A stretch of DNA of 64,000 nt, taken from the NCBI GenBank assembly GCA_001247695.2, contig LGRX02034517.1, positions 29,610 through 93,609 on the forward strand, read 5' to 3'. The stretch's first letter is position 1; the number at the start of each line of letters is the position of its first letter. Positions 37,906-48,660 of the stretch are shown piece after piece. Source of the stretch: Cymbomonas tetramitiformis (Eukaryota > Chlorophyta > Pyramimonadophyceae > Pyramimonadales > Pyramimonadaceae). Position numbers and translations under genes: made by a program. The notes below the pieces were generated by a model. It ran no database searches and was not told where the DNA came from. It saw nothing but the letters and a program-made list of their open reading frames with translations.

Positions 37906-39140
37906 TCAGATGACAGTACAGCACGATGACCAGGGGGTGTACCTCAATCAGTCTCGGCAAATTAAGGACCTTATGACAGCTAATAACATACCCGGGAGAC
38001 CCTTCCGCACACCTATGGACTCTAAACTTGTGATATCGAGACCAGCAGACCCTGACCTCACTCTGGTAAACCCCTATCGGTCTATCCTTGGGTATCTGCT
38101 CTGGCACAGCAGGACTTCACGGCCAGATATCTACTATGCAGTTATCTATCTATCACAGTTTGTGGCCTGTCCCTCAGAGGACTCAACGAAAGCTCTTATC
38201 AGAATTGCACAGTATCTGGACTGCACGGCACACTACAGGATGGCCTTCTATTACCCTGAGAGGCCAGCACGTGTGCTCACACTGTTTGTTTGTGTACTCC
38301 GATGCTGACCTGGCCAGAGACTTGGAAAACTCGGCTAGATCATACTCTGGCATGGTCATATTCTTCTGTGGCATGATTCTACAGTATGGTACAGTCCGAC
38401 AGACTATCACAGAGACATCTTCTACGGGTTCAGAATATGTTGCAGGATCTACTGCAGTTCAGCGGGTAGTATCTCTCATGTTTATGCTGACAGAAATATT
38501 CGGCTATATCCAACACCCTATTCAAGGACAGCCACCCTCTACTACTGGACTTGATTCTGAGATCACTGAAGCAGAGAGGGTCGCCACTGACATTGCATTC
38601 AGTTACCCTGGGTTACAGCCAGGCACTCTCCTTACTAAACTCCTGGACTACACTACACCTACGGGTACAGGAGTCGGTGGTGTCAGGCCTGATGGCAAGT
38701 CAGTGACAGATGAGCTCGAGATTTATTCAGAATCAGACCGCAGGCCAGTAGACTATCAGAATATGAGAAGCACAGAATACCTACCAGCCTCAGCAACCTG
38801 CGCCCCAGATTTGAGCTTCCAATTCCTCTTCTCCTGGATAATGATGCATGCAGATCTATTGCTGAGAACATCCCGCTATCCCAGAAAATCAAGCATGTTC
38901 TGGTCAGATTCCATATGCTCAGAGACTTTGTCAGACTGGGCTGGATCATATGCTGGAGGGTACCTTCGGAGAAGAACTTGGCTGACCCCTACACCAAGCC
39001 GGTTCCTCCCACCAAGAACACCGTGCCCTACTTCAACATGCTCTTTGACAGCTACATGGATATGCAAAAGGCAATTATTCAGGCTGCCAGATCTTTTGGA
39101 TTTTCGACATGGAGGCCTACTCAGAAAGCAGCAGCATGAT
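37906..39140 (+). pseudogene. pol: Copia reverse transcriptase 3' part and RNase H, frameshifted
   Basis: Resumes at the target-site copy (MTVQHDDQGVYLNQ). The conserved RPDIYYAVIYLSQF stretch follows, then RNase H: YSDADLARD with the first catalytic Asp, SGMVIFF, and ETSSTGSEYVA with the catalytic Glu. The frame breaks near 38,285-38,293, where GTTTGTTTGTG looks like a 4-bp duplication. A second break near 38,790 moves to the frame carrying PLLLDNDACRSIAEN, KHVLVRFHMLRD and KNLADPYTKP, the usual copia C-terminal end. It stops at about 39,137. The parts are all recognisable, so the loss of function is recent. Confidence 0.88.
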
Positions 39141-39735
39141 CTGACTGTGAGTACCCTCTGTTTTGTCCTGTTTTGGGTTTTGTATCTGACTGTGCTTTGC
39201 AGGTACTTTGTTGCAGGTACTTTATGATTTGGTTTTGAAAATATGTACGGAATACAACCAACCGATAGATTGACAGTTAGCCTAGAGGTTTAGCAAGCAT
39301 GCACAAGACCTGTTATGTGAATGTTGCATGCCGTACCTTGACTCCTACGACTTTATGTACCCTTCGGGGACCCGTGACCGGCACCTGTCTCGTACGTGAG
39401 AGCCTCTGCCTCCACCCGCTGTGACCCTACCTACATCTTCCCTTGTCTGTAAGTCTGACGGTGACGGGGTGACCTGGACCTGCCTTCGGGTACTCCTTGT
39501 CATATCCCTGACGAAGCATCCGGCTGCACGACACCGCGGTGTGCGGACCCTCAGGGCACAGCAGCATACTATTCCCCCGGTGGAGGAGTGGCACTAGAGA
39601 CAGGGAGCTGATAGGCCTGCCAGGACCGTGTGGACTTTGTCCAGCTTTTTGGGGGTTTTCAGCCCTGGCAGGCATGATTGTGGTTCTTTCTGGTCTGGAC
39701 TGGAGATTGGTATGAGTGTATACATTTTGGTCTGC
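39141..39735 (+). other. Copia 3' untranslated region
   Basis: About 600 bp between the pol stop and the LTR junction hairpin. I see no gene; short frames on both strands lack features. Confidence 0.6.
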
Positions 39736-39755
39736 CCACCTCACTCGAGGTGGTG
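39736..39755 (+). promoter_or_regulatory. Hairpin at the copia 3' LTR junction
   Basis: CCACCTC-ACTC-GAGGTGG then TG, immediately before the LTR. It sits where a polypurine tract is expected and matches 27075-27094 in stem and spacing. Confidence 0.7.
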
Positions 39756-40048
39756 TGCTGGATTTGGCACGCCGACAGTGTCATCGTCATCTGTGTCATC
39801 ACCGATATGGCTCGACTACTATGACTTCTTCACTATCATTAGCGCCATCTCCGATATCGACTTCGGTAGTCAGACAGTTCATAGCATCTGTCATTTCCAC
39901 ACCTGACACCTTAGGGGCTGTCATCACATTCTTTCGGCGGAAGCTATAACACATCGTATTATCTTGTGTATAGCTTCACAGTTTCACGGTTGACATATGC
40001 GAGCGTAGCACCCGGCTTGTAGTGCTTCACTGTGTGTTTGTTTTCACA
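39756..40048 (+). repeat. 3' LTR of the copia element
   Basis: 293 bp, followed by the AAGGG target duplication. Confidence 0.93.
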
Positions 40049-40053
40049 AAGGG

Positions 40054-40640
40054 TGTCTTTATATTATTCTGGGAGCAAGTTTTGATTGTACCGGGAACAA
40101 TCAACTTCTGCTATATATTTCAGGAACAATGGATATTTCTGTAGCAAATATTGATTGTTTACGGTACAATTAATATTTGCTACAAAAATACGTACGTTCC
40201 TATATATTTTCGGAACGATAAATATTCCTGGTGTAAAAGTTGCGTCGTACCCGCGGAAACAATAAAAAAACTTATAGGTTTCCGGTGCAAAAACGTAAAT
40301 TCTAGAAGCATTCTTCGGCTTAAGCCGGGAAATGTTAGTCCAGCCGGGAAAAGAAGGGGAGGAAAGGAAAATGCGGGCCGAAGGCCCGCGAGGATCCAAG
40401 AAGAAGGAGGAAGGAGGGAAAATGCGGGCCGAAGGCCCGCAAGGCGATCCAGGGAAAAGCACAAGCCCATATCGAGTATTGTATAACACTCAAAAGAGGT
40501 TCGGAATGAATTCTTGGACACCCAAATATGATGTCGAAACACTCAAATATCAACTAGATGGAAAAAAACGCGACGGATAGCCCCGAATCACTTCGGTCCT
40601 TGTGACAGGACCGTGATTTTGGGCAGTGGCCATTTCACCT
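40054..40640. other. AT-rich inverted repeats and a GCGGGCCGAAGGCCCGC pair
   Basis: 40,075-40,300 has interlocked inverted words (TTGATTGT...ACAATCAA, AATATTTGCTAC / GTAGCAAATATT), as in a MITE. At about 40,374-40,390 and 40,425-40,441 the palindrome GCGGGCCGAAGGCCCGC is repeated 51 bp apart with shared flanks. No gene. Confidence 0.6.
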
Positions 40641-40746
40641 TGCCAATCGTCTGCGCATGACAAAGAGCACTTGAAGAAAATCTACGACGGGGCGACACTC
40701 GTGGGAAAGATCGTGTGAAAGATCGATTTTTTCTTCGTTCGATGAG

Positions 40747-41230
40747 TTCTGGGAGCAACACAAGCTGGTGAAAGTACGCCAGATGGCAGCCCGCGTGAGT
40801 GAGGGTTATGCAGCGAAGTGCAAAGACGCCTCAAGGACAATGCTTACAGAAGACCTGTTCATAGACGAACGTTCGTACGAGGATGTGCAAGACTGCTTGT
40901 ACCTGTTTCAGCTTTGTGCTTTTTTGAAGATTCAAAATGAGAGGCGGTGGTGGAAGGCATGGGGTCAGCCATAGTAGACAGACATGCCACATCCGTGAGA
41001 GGGCTCACGCAGGATAAGTATGTCAAGGAAAGTTTCATCGAGTACAACGGTCCTGTCCCGACTGAGTGTGACGGTTTTTTGACTGCGGCACTTCGGCCTC
41101 CACTTCAAAGGGAAGCCTTGGAAGTTCCATCACACAGATGTGCGCGACAAGGGAAAGTATCAAGGCATGTTTTCGGTTGTTAGTCGCCTATACACCAAAG
41201 AACTAGCAAGCTCGCATTCATGGCTGATGA
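40747..41230 (+). pseudogene. Frameshifted, transposon-like protein fragment
   Basis: The frame from about 40,740 reads DEFWEQHKLVKVRQM... through YEDVQDCLYLFQLCAFLKIQ. After shifts near 40,945 and 41,085 it continues with VDRHATSVRGLTQDKYVKES and HFGLHFKGKPWKFHHTDVRD. The pieces line up as one protein of about 160 residues. A related segment sits at 13,282-13,470 on the other strand. I do not recognise the family; repetition and decay suggest a transposon protein. Confidence 0.5.
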
Positions 41231-41667
41231 TGAGTGGTAGATAGTGTTGAAACAAACCCATACTCCCACGAGTCCCACACATTCAAACTTATTAATTTTG
41301 GCTTCGAGTAGTATCGGCGGTAAACTCTTGGTCTTGGTTGCGATGCAGTAACATATAATATACATGTCGTGTACACATATCGTCCGTAATTGATCCGAAT
41401 TTAAGTACTACTGGAATATCCCGGTTCAAGATATCAGACAGTCAGTGAACCAATATAGATAAACTCTCATAAGAAATAAACCCTAAGCTAGATATATACC
41501 CGAACGGTCACGGAGTCGGAACGGTCTCGAGTCTAGCTACCTGTGACAATCGGTGTGTCACAGCACAGGCTTACGGATCAGTCACGGTCCAGTGTTGGCT
41601 ACCTAGGAATCTGTCATAGGGGCCTGCACCGGGACTCCCGGTCAGGGCTGCCTATACAGATTTCAGC
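41231..41667 (-). other. Possible LTR sequence of a minus-strand element, no gene
   Basis: Read on the minus strand, GGTGGTG at 41669-41675 is followed by TGCTGAAATC from 41668, the same junction as at the known 3' LTRs. About 170 bp of GC-balanced sequence follows. A matching second LTR was not found in the window. Confidence 0.4.
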
Positions 41668-42233
41668 ACACCACCCCAGCACTGTGGGTGCTGGCTGACA
41701 GGTAAGTCAGAGGAGTTAAGATAAGTTAGGGCAGAAGCTAGGGTGACAAGTCCTAACTGCTAATCCAACTGTGCTATTCTGATACACAAATTGGAACCCT
41801 CTAGCCGGCACAAGAACAGAAACATACAGGCACTCAGGTCCTGCTAAACTACTGAAAAGCACTGTGTCAGCAAGTCAGCTTGAAGAATTCAAAGGTGTCA
41901 AAGCAGAAACATAAACCAAACTGAAGACCATGTTGAGGTCAAAGTACATCCCAGCACACCACCAGAGTGGTGTACTGCCAGAGCCAGAAGGAAAGCTACT
42001 CGGGGTCAAAGTTCAGAGGGGCACCGTCACCACAATGTCCACGGTAGTAGCTTGCAACACTGCTCTCCAGTGGGTCAAGCGGCCGGTGAACCACCGTCGC
42101 AGCACCCAGGGAGTGCAGTACTGCATCCAGAGTGACGGGGTCCAGCTCGGATATACCAGGGTAGATGCATAAATCCCCCCTGCACAGCACAGGCTGCGGT
42201 GCAGCCCGACCCGATACCTGCACAGAGTCGATG
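41668..42233 (-). other. 3' region of a minus-strand gag element
   Basis: On the minus strand, 42233 to 41957 would be the 3' untranslated part of the gag at 42234 onward. At 41957-41972 a CACCACTCTGGTGGTG hairpin precedes TGCTGGGATG (from 41956), a second LTR-like start. The distance 41956-41669 (288 bp) is close to the copia LTR length. Confidence 0.45.
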
Positions 42234-43342
42234 TCATTGGCCGCCGTGTAGGCGGGCAGCTCCCACTCCCATGATCGAGATCAAAAGAAAGAGAGGGACG
42301 AAGTAATGAAACCCCCACGGACCCGCGTGCGCGGGGAAGCCCCATGGCGGCTTGCCACGACCGTAGGTGCGGGATGCACCACCAGACTGAGGCACGTGGG
42401 TCGCGGACTCCGACGCCGATGATTTGCCGATGGAAATGGCCGGAGTCCGCGGCTTGACGATGAAGCTGCCGTCGGCGAGGTCCTCGTAGTCGTCCGTGTC
42501 GTAACCTGTGAGATCAACCTGCCCGATGGCGGCGTGGTTCACGGTCTGAACGAACCCAGCGAACTCCCCGTCCGCCTCCGTTGTGGTGGTCACCCGCGCC
42601 GATTGCAGTGGCGCGGGTTTCACATCCTTTCCCTGCGAGACAGGCATAGCAGGGGCCGGCACGGCGGATGCCGATGCCGCCGCACCACCTGCCGGAACCT
42701 GCTCTTCTGGCGTGGTCCCCGCTGCGGCGGGTCCGCACACCAGAGCCGAAGCCTGCTGCTCGATGCCGTCAGGAGGCGGGAAAGACGCGTGAGTGTAATG
42801 CACCTTTGGTTCCACCGCCGCGTTGACCTCCGCCACGAGGTCGTCCAGCCGCTGGAGGATGTCGTCACCGGGCGTAGCCGTCATCGGTGGCGCCGCGTCA
42901 ACGGAAAAGCCGTAGGCCGACACGTCGATGGCCCCAACGACCCCCCCGCACAGCACCGCTGGCGGAGCGTACGCCGTCGCCGCACGGGCAAACGCCTCAG
43001 CCCCAGCATCCGCTGCCTCCTGAAAAACAGCACACATGGCGAGTGCATGCACGCCCTCCGCATCCTCCTCGTCGATGGGGACGCAGAAAGCCGCGGCTGA
43101 GGTGGGGGGATGTTGGCGACCGCCAAGAGGGCAGTCGCGGTAGAAGTGGTGCAGCTCCTTACCGGATTTCTTGCAGCGGGTACAAAGCGGCTTCGCCCGC
43201 TGCTCGTCACGATCGTAGCCCACTGCCGGTGGTGATTGGACCCCATGCGGAAGCCCCGCTGCGACTGCCCGCGCTGCTGCTGCTGCTACCGGCGCTGGCC
43301 GTGCTGCCGCTGCGGCGGGTCCTGCTGCCGCTGCACCTAAGG
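42234..43342 (-). pseudogene. gag: Gag copy 2, 3' part with zinc knuckle
   Basis: Continuation of the gag that starts near 45,825, resumed after the palindrome-ended insertion. An Ala/Pro-rich linker is followed by CTRCKKSGKELHHFYRDC (CX2CX8HX4C-like, a widened zinc knuckle). Then comes an acidic, Pro/Ala/Thr-rich tail with YDTDDYEDL and a hydrophobic end (FVPLFLLISIMGVG) before the stop at 42234. The layout (knuckle, acidic tail, hydrophobic segment) is that of the copia gag region at 29,900-31,400. Confidence 0.6.
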
Positions 43343-45090
43343 TGGCTACTATCCAAATTGCTAGTCCTCCCACAAGGACCACTTCGCAATGGCTATATTG
43401 GTCGCTAGCTCGCCCGTTAAAGCATATTCAAGTCTTTTTTCATGATATCTTTTAGCCATTTGAATATTATTTCGCATGGGTTCGTCCCTAGAGTGACTTT
43501 AGGGTCATGATGCTTAGCGGGTGTGATTTGGGGATGCGATTTCACAAAAATCGCGAACTAAACCTTGGTCCTCCCACAAGGACCAGGCCTTAACTCAAGC
43601 TAACTCCCTCCTCGAAGGTCCTTTGAAAATTTGAGCACCTATGTTGTCAAGTTCTCAACCTGCTCTTTCTGCAGTGTCTTGTCAAAACTTTCATCCGAGG
43701 TCACCTTGACCCTCAAAATATCGGTTGAAGCAGCACCGGGTGTCAAAACTGGAAAATGCGTTAAATCTCCCAAAAGGAAATTGCCATTCGTCCGGTTCAA
43801 CGATGCATACACGCCAAAGTATTGCACATTATTATGGCCATGTAGATGGCTCAAAAATTCAAGTATTGTGTCTATATGCCGACCATAGCGAGACGTTGGT
43901 GTGGAAGTGGCATGCACGCACTCAATCTAGCATCCACGACATCCCATCAGAGCCAAAATTAACCCTTATATTTTCTGATATTTGACCAAAAATGATAGGA
44001 CATGTCGAGTTGGGCGCGAATATATGCCCACTATGAGGTTATCAACTTGTGTTCTATTGTGAACACGATTGTACACAATGCCACGGTGTTGCTGAATCCT
44101 TGGACGCATCCTCAGCCTCCATATACCACCAGCAAATAATTATTGAAGATACGGAATTATTTTGAGTGATTTTTAACATTAGAAAAATTCCGAGTTGAAA
44201 AGTCTGAGGGATGCGTATACAAATGCAACCGTTGTAGATATATGAGGCGGATCCAGGTCGAACCAGGCATCATCTAATGTCTATTCTACTAATTTTTGGG
44301 CGGGTTAACAATACCTAAGAGCGATATTCGAGCACTCTAATATCCAAAATAATTCGAGCTATCGCATAAAACCCATGCTTGACAATGTTGATTGTAGTTA
44401 GTTTTGTGTGTGGAAATTTTAATTTCTGCTACTTGGATGGGTAGACCGGGCTGAAATGGCGTTCAAAGTTAGGGCGGGTTGGCCCGAAAATTACGGCGGG
44501 TTAATCCCTAACTTCGTTTATTGTTGCTCCGCGTAGGCTACGTGGTGGTCCCAAGGCACTAAGTGACAATATTTGAAGGAAGTTTTATGTGTTGTGACCT
44601 TAAGTTTCGATCTAGAGCACTTCCCTATCGGTATAGACCAATCCTCAGCCCAAAATGTGTGGCGTTCTGCCAACTTTTTGGAGGTAATTTTGAAGGTTGA
44701 TAAACGCCTGTTGTTCCTACTTTTTGCTCGAAGTCGATTACAGTACCAATCCTCAGACCAAAGTGTCTGGAGTTCTGCCAACCTTTTTTGGGTAATTTTT
44801 TGGGTTGATAAACGCCTGTTGTTCCTAGTTTTTGCCCGGAGTCAATTACGCGCGCGATATCGTAGAAATGCCTAGGTATTGGTAACCCGCCGTAAGAACG
44901 TGTTACGGCGGGTTAATTCGCCTTTCGCAGAATAGACACTAACTAAGTATAGACCCTGTATAGACCACGTTTCATTGGACGCACCTCCAATTTTGGTTGG
45001 CATGCCCAATTAAACTATTTGAAAATAGGTCCTTGTGGGAGGACCACATTCAAATCTGGTCCTCCCACAAGGACTGTGGGATAGTAGCCA
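43343..45090. mobile_element. Palindrome-ended DNA element, copy 2
   Basis: 1748 bp. The left end is TGGCTACTATCC followed by TAGTCCTCCCACAAGGACC. The right end has GGTCCTTGTGGGAGGACC, a 13-base spacer, a second inverse palindrome (GGTCCTCCCACAAGGACT) and GGGATAGTAGCCA. The terminal inverted repeat is thus TGGCTACTATCC plus a hairpin word. It splits gag copy 2 between the codons for RYEAATP and GAAAAGP. A 4-bp duplication like that of copy 1 is not clear here. It carries no transposase and contains a second decayed element with TTACGGCGGGTTAA ends (about 44,290-44,915). Confidence 0.78.
44290..44915. repeat. Nested small element with TTACGGCGGGTTAA ends
   Basis: GGGCGGGTTAAC near 44,298 and GTTACGGCGGGTTAA at 44,901-44,915 bound the block, with GGCGGGTTAATCCCTAACT at 44,492. 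Inside, an about 120-bp piece (AACTTTTTGGAGGTAATTTT...TTGTTCCTA) is duplicated at 44,668 and 44,778. Same family as 24,045-24,110. Confidence 0.5.
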
Positions 45091-45825
45091 CCGGCGTAGC
45101 CGCCTCGTACCTTTGCTGAACCAGCGCGGTCAGCTCGTTGATTTTGTCCAGTAGCGCCTGGTGCTCGCTGCTGGTGAGCATGGCCGACGTGCCACCACCT
45201 GCGGGCTTAGCCAGCAAGGCCTTCCGACGTCCGTCTGCGCCCATGCCTGGTAAATCTCCACAACCAGAGAGCGCAGAGCACCGAGGGAAACCGCCGCGAT
45301 ATCGGCTACCATGGGGTAACGCACCTTGACCGCGGCGTAGAACACCGGGTCAAGCCGGCTGTACATGCTGAGCTTCCTGGTGGTCTCGGTGGGTGTCCAT
45401 TCGGCTGCCTTGTTAAATATCCCGCACCAAACGTTGTTCCCGAGCCAAGATCGGCTGCGGGTCAACGTTTGCGGGATAACTCAGCGCGGCGTGCTCCTGC
45501 TGGAAGGACTCCCTCAGCGCCACAGGTACGCTGCGCTTGATTGACGATGTCCACCAGCGCTCGTCGCCCATCTCGGTCGGCAGACGCGTCCGTACCCGTA
45601 AGCCAGACGTGCGCGTTGCTGTGCTTCTCAATGATGAGGCCAAGCACGTCGTACAGCAACGCATTCACCTTGCCCACCACCAGAGCCTGGGTGGGGGTCG
45701 TCATGGTCGAACGAGACGAGGTCCAGCCCAGCGGACTCGAACTCCGTACGCAGCTGAACCACCACATCGGAGAGGAAACGTGCGGGTGACGGGAGGGCAG
45801 AAGGGGTTTGGCGGACCGGTCCATT
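45091..45825 (-). pseudogene. gag: Gag copy 2, 5' part, frameshifted
   Basis: Capsid-like frames spread over all three minus frames. In order: LSDVVVQLRTEFESAGLDLV; VGKVNALLYDVLGLIIEKHS with DGRRALVDIVNQAQ; VPVALRESFQQEHAALSYPA; FNKAAEWTPTETTRKLSMYS; and a coiled-coil-like LLDKINELTALVQQRYEA just before the insertion. Segment by segment it parallels gag copy 1 and the copia gag (DGK-x-x-L-x-x-x-V/A-R region), so it is a third member of the gag family, decayed by several indels. It abuts the end of gag copy 1 at about 45,800. Confidence 0.55.
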
Positions 45826-47039
45826 TCTCCTCGGATCCAACCGACGCGGGCGGGGAGTGTGCATGCGGCTCCGACACCACCGGCAAGTCGGCAGTGAAGG
45901 TGTTGACGGTGAATATCGAAGCCCCAGCCGTGCGTGCCATCTCAGAGAACTCGGCGACGGCGGACACGAGGGCCTCACCGTCCTCCTCGCAGAAAGAGCA
46001 TGCGGAAAGATCGGCGAAGACCTCCGGCTTCCCGCCCGCAAGCATGCAAAGGGCGTCGAACTCCACGGGGTCGTCGTGGTCGATGGCGTGTTGGAACCTC
46101 GCGGCCAGCACGGAGTTCTCGGCCTCCTCAGCGAAGGCGTAGGCCGAGAGCCCGGTTCTGCCCCCGTTCGGGCAGTCCCGATGCCAATGCCGCGCCTTCC
46201 CCTTAGCGCACACCTGATTTTGGCAGTACGGGATGGTCGCACCGGTGTCGCGATGGAAGGCCACCTTCTTGGAGACGGTTTGAGACCAATTTCCCCCCTT
46301 GGGGAGGGGCGAGGCCGCGAAGCGGGTCTTGATGATGCGGCGGTCCGGCTTGTCCGCGCGAGGGGTAAATCCCCGCGGAGACGGTTCGGACTCGGCGGTG
46401 ACGAGGAAGGCGGCCAATTGTCGTTTCAAGTCGAGGACCATCGTCCGTAAGTCCGCGATCTCACCCGCCGCGCCCGAATCACCGATGTCCTTCTCCATGA
46501 AGTGCGTGCCGTGGGAGTGCCGGTGTGCTGATGCGGTGGCGGTGCCCGCCCGCACGTGCTCGCCGTAGCACTGACGTACCCATTGCTGGATAGTGAGGAG
46601 GTCGTGGGCGGCCCGTTGGTCGTGAAGAAGCAAGCGGGACACCATCACCGGCTGGTAGAAGGTGGTGTCGAGGGCCTTGATGAAAATGGACTTCACGTCC
46701 TCGTCCATAAGCGTTGCCCTCGCCCTCGCAGCCTTGAGCGCGGCGTTGAAGTCCTCGATCGGTCCATGCGGGTCCATGCCCGCAGGGATGCGGACGGCGA
46801 ACATGTCCGCTTGCCCCTGGAAGGGGTCGCCAATCGGGATCATCCGACGGGCGAACTCGAGCAGAACACGCTTACCGTCTGTCGGGAAGCTGGCGTGGGA
46901 CGAGTCCATCCAGTCCGCTGCGGGCGAGGAGGGGTCTACCAGCAGCTCGAGCGTGGAGAACAACAAATCGTTGGCCTCCACGCGGACGGCCAAAGTAGCG
47001 TCGTCCAGCGTGAAGAGCGGAGCGAAACCGATGTCCTCA
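45701..47039 (-). pseudogene. gag: Gag copy 1, main part
   Basis: Open for ~446 codons after the insertion site (DIGFAPLFTLDDATLAVRVE). The capsid-like part includes FPTDGKRVLLEFARRMIP, which parallels the copia gag FPDDGKVILTALVRDVMP. Then RFAASPLPKGGNWSQ (almost identical to copia RFAASPLPKGGNWPQ) and the Cys/His motif CQNQVCAKGKARHWHRDC, and an acidic tail ending in frame decay at 45701. Its N-terminus lies beyond the palindrome-ended element at 47040-48117. No protease or polymerase follows, so this is either a gag-only element or a truncated copia relative. Confidence 0.65.
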
Positions 47040-48117
47040 TGGCTACTACTATCCCATGGTCCTTGTGGGAGGACCATAATCGATTATGGTCCTCCCACAA
47101 GGACCAATGTTGCAAGAATTTTATTGGGCATTGGTTCGGATCTAGAAGGCGCGCCCAATGATTTTTAGTATCAATGGGACATATATTAATTACTTCGATG
47201 CTTGGTCCGGCCTGGATCCACCCAATATATCCATGGCGTTCGCATTTGCGACAAGCACCCTCAACTTTTTCAGATTGCATTTTTTGAAAATTCAAAAAGG
47301 CACAAAAAGATACGATATCTTCACTAATTTTTTGGGAATAGTATGTGCAGGCTACACCTGCGTCCATGCGATCATATCGATCTTATACACATGTCCCCAT
47401 CATATTTGGGTCATACGTCATGTTGGAGTGCATATATTGGCCATCTCTAATGCTTATTAACAACCGTACACCTTTTTAGTCGGTTTTTTTAGCCGGAATG
47501 GGATAATCGGTGCAAACATGACCCATTATCCACGATGCCCGCTAGAGTGCATTCACAGTGTGGTAGGAACGTATGGTGCTTAAACTTTTGAAGTATATCC
47601 ATAAAATGAATTTTTGAAAGCTTAACATAAGCCATATGGGCAAGTATGTGAGCGATGAGCACTCGTTAGCTTGACGCGAAGTGAAAATTAGAAGTGCAAA
47701 CATCACAAAATCCTTATTTCACTCGGGAGTGATCACCCGCCACGGTAAACGAGTGCTCAGATGGCGACTAGAGTGTGAACTATCCAACTAAGTTTTCATA
47801 TTTGGTCATAAACTCGAGGTGTGCAACCATGAGCGGCCAACACCGCGCACCATGCAACCACTAGGACGCTTAAAGACTATGGTCCTTGTGGGAAGACCAT
47901 CTTTTTTTCAACGATTTCGATAAAAAACATATCAAAAGCGCACCCTTTAAGCACGCTCCTCTAGCACACGCGTGGACGATCCTGTAGGGGAAATTATTCA
48001 ATTGACTCATAAATATGATGCCAAAAGCACATATACGCCTCAAAGATCCATGTGACACTCATAATAGTCATCGCGCGTTGGTCCTTGTGGGAGGACCATG
48101 AATTTGGATAGTAGCCA
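47040..48117. mobile_element. Palindrome-ended DNA element, copy 1
   Basis: 1078 bp. The left end is TGGCTACTACTATCC followed by GGTCCTTGTGGGAGGACC, then ATAATCGATTAT, then GGTCCTCCCACAAGGACC. The right end is GGTCCTTGTGGGAGGACC, ATGAATTT and GGATAGTAGCCA. The 4-bp duplication CTCA flanks it (47036-47039, 48118-48121). Removing the element and one CTCA rejoins gag copy 1 in frame (FVTE to DIGF). A third palindrome word lies inside at 47,882-47,899. There is no coding capacity, so it must be mobilised in trans. Confidence 0.82.
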
Positions 48118-48439
48118 CTCAGTGACGAATGCTGTCTGCAGCGCAGAGACCATTCTCGTGAAGATGGCCGCCGCGTGGGACTCCGCACCGGAAAATCTCC
48201 CCTCCTTGCCGTCGAACAACTTGCGTTGGACGTGCTTGGCTACCTTCATGTCGAAGTGCCCTCGTTGCAACGTGCGTACCGATGCCAAAAATGTAGCTCC
48301 TGCCGAATTAGCGGGCGGCTGTGCCGCTGGCGGAGTCGCGGGTGTGTTGGCATGCCTGGCAGCAACGGAATCAAAGATCGTGCTTAATGTGCGGCGGCGA
48401 TTCGCCATGCTAGCTGTTGATCTAGTAGAAGCGACCATG
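48118..48439 (-). pseudogene. gag: Gag copy 1, N-terminal part
   Basis: Starts MVASTRSTASMANRRRTLST from the ATG at 48439; the frame is open further upstream to 48660. A Pro/Ala-rich segment follows, then VQRKLFDGKEGRFSGAESHA and a helix ending TAFVTE at the insertion site. FSG-A-E-S-H-A followed by a long helical segment fits a gag N-terminal domain. Continues at 47039. Confidence 0.6.
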
Positions 48440-48660
48440 ATGAAGAAGACTATAGGGGTGGAGTGAGGCAAGAAGACGTGGAAAAAACTGCGGCAGTCTC
48501 GGGCGGCCAAGAAATGCGGTGGGTCGTCGATACGGCTGCCGTGAGAGAGCAGCAATTCCGAGAAGTCGTGTGGTAGATGGCGGCCAATACGAAACGGTGT
48601 GGTAACCAACCAGGATTCGTAAACCAATCCAACGTTAAATCCTGTAGAAAAAATGTTCAC

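Larger units (their letters stand above)
28010..40048 (+). mobile_element. Ty1/copia LTR retrotransposon, complete but broken by nested insertions
   Basis: LTRs 28010-28305 and 39756-40048 (TGCTGGATTT...TTTTCACA) are nearly identical (one substitution and one 3-bp indel noticed). They are flanked by the perfect 5-bp target duplication AAGGG at 28005-28009 and 40049-40053. The internal order gag, protease, integrase, reverse transcriptase, RNase H is diagnostic of copia (Pseudoviridae). Later damage: an hAT-type MITE at 34219-34423, a Mutator-type insertion at 35589-37905, and frame breaks near 38,288 and 38,790. Near-identical LTRs mean a recent insertion, so the nested elements moved more recently still. 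It can no longer make its own polymerase. Confidence 0.95.

Noticed and set aside
42534..43408. Plus-strand ORFs of 188 and 173 codons
   Set aside because: They are antisense to the minus-strand gag with its zinc knuckle and acidic tail; composition is a GC-rich shadow.
45537..47168. Plus-strand ORFs of ~170-200 codons over gag copy 1
   Set aside because: Antisense shadows: the minus strand carries the conserved gag motifs.
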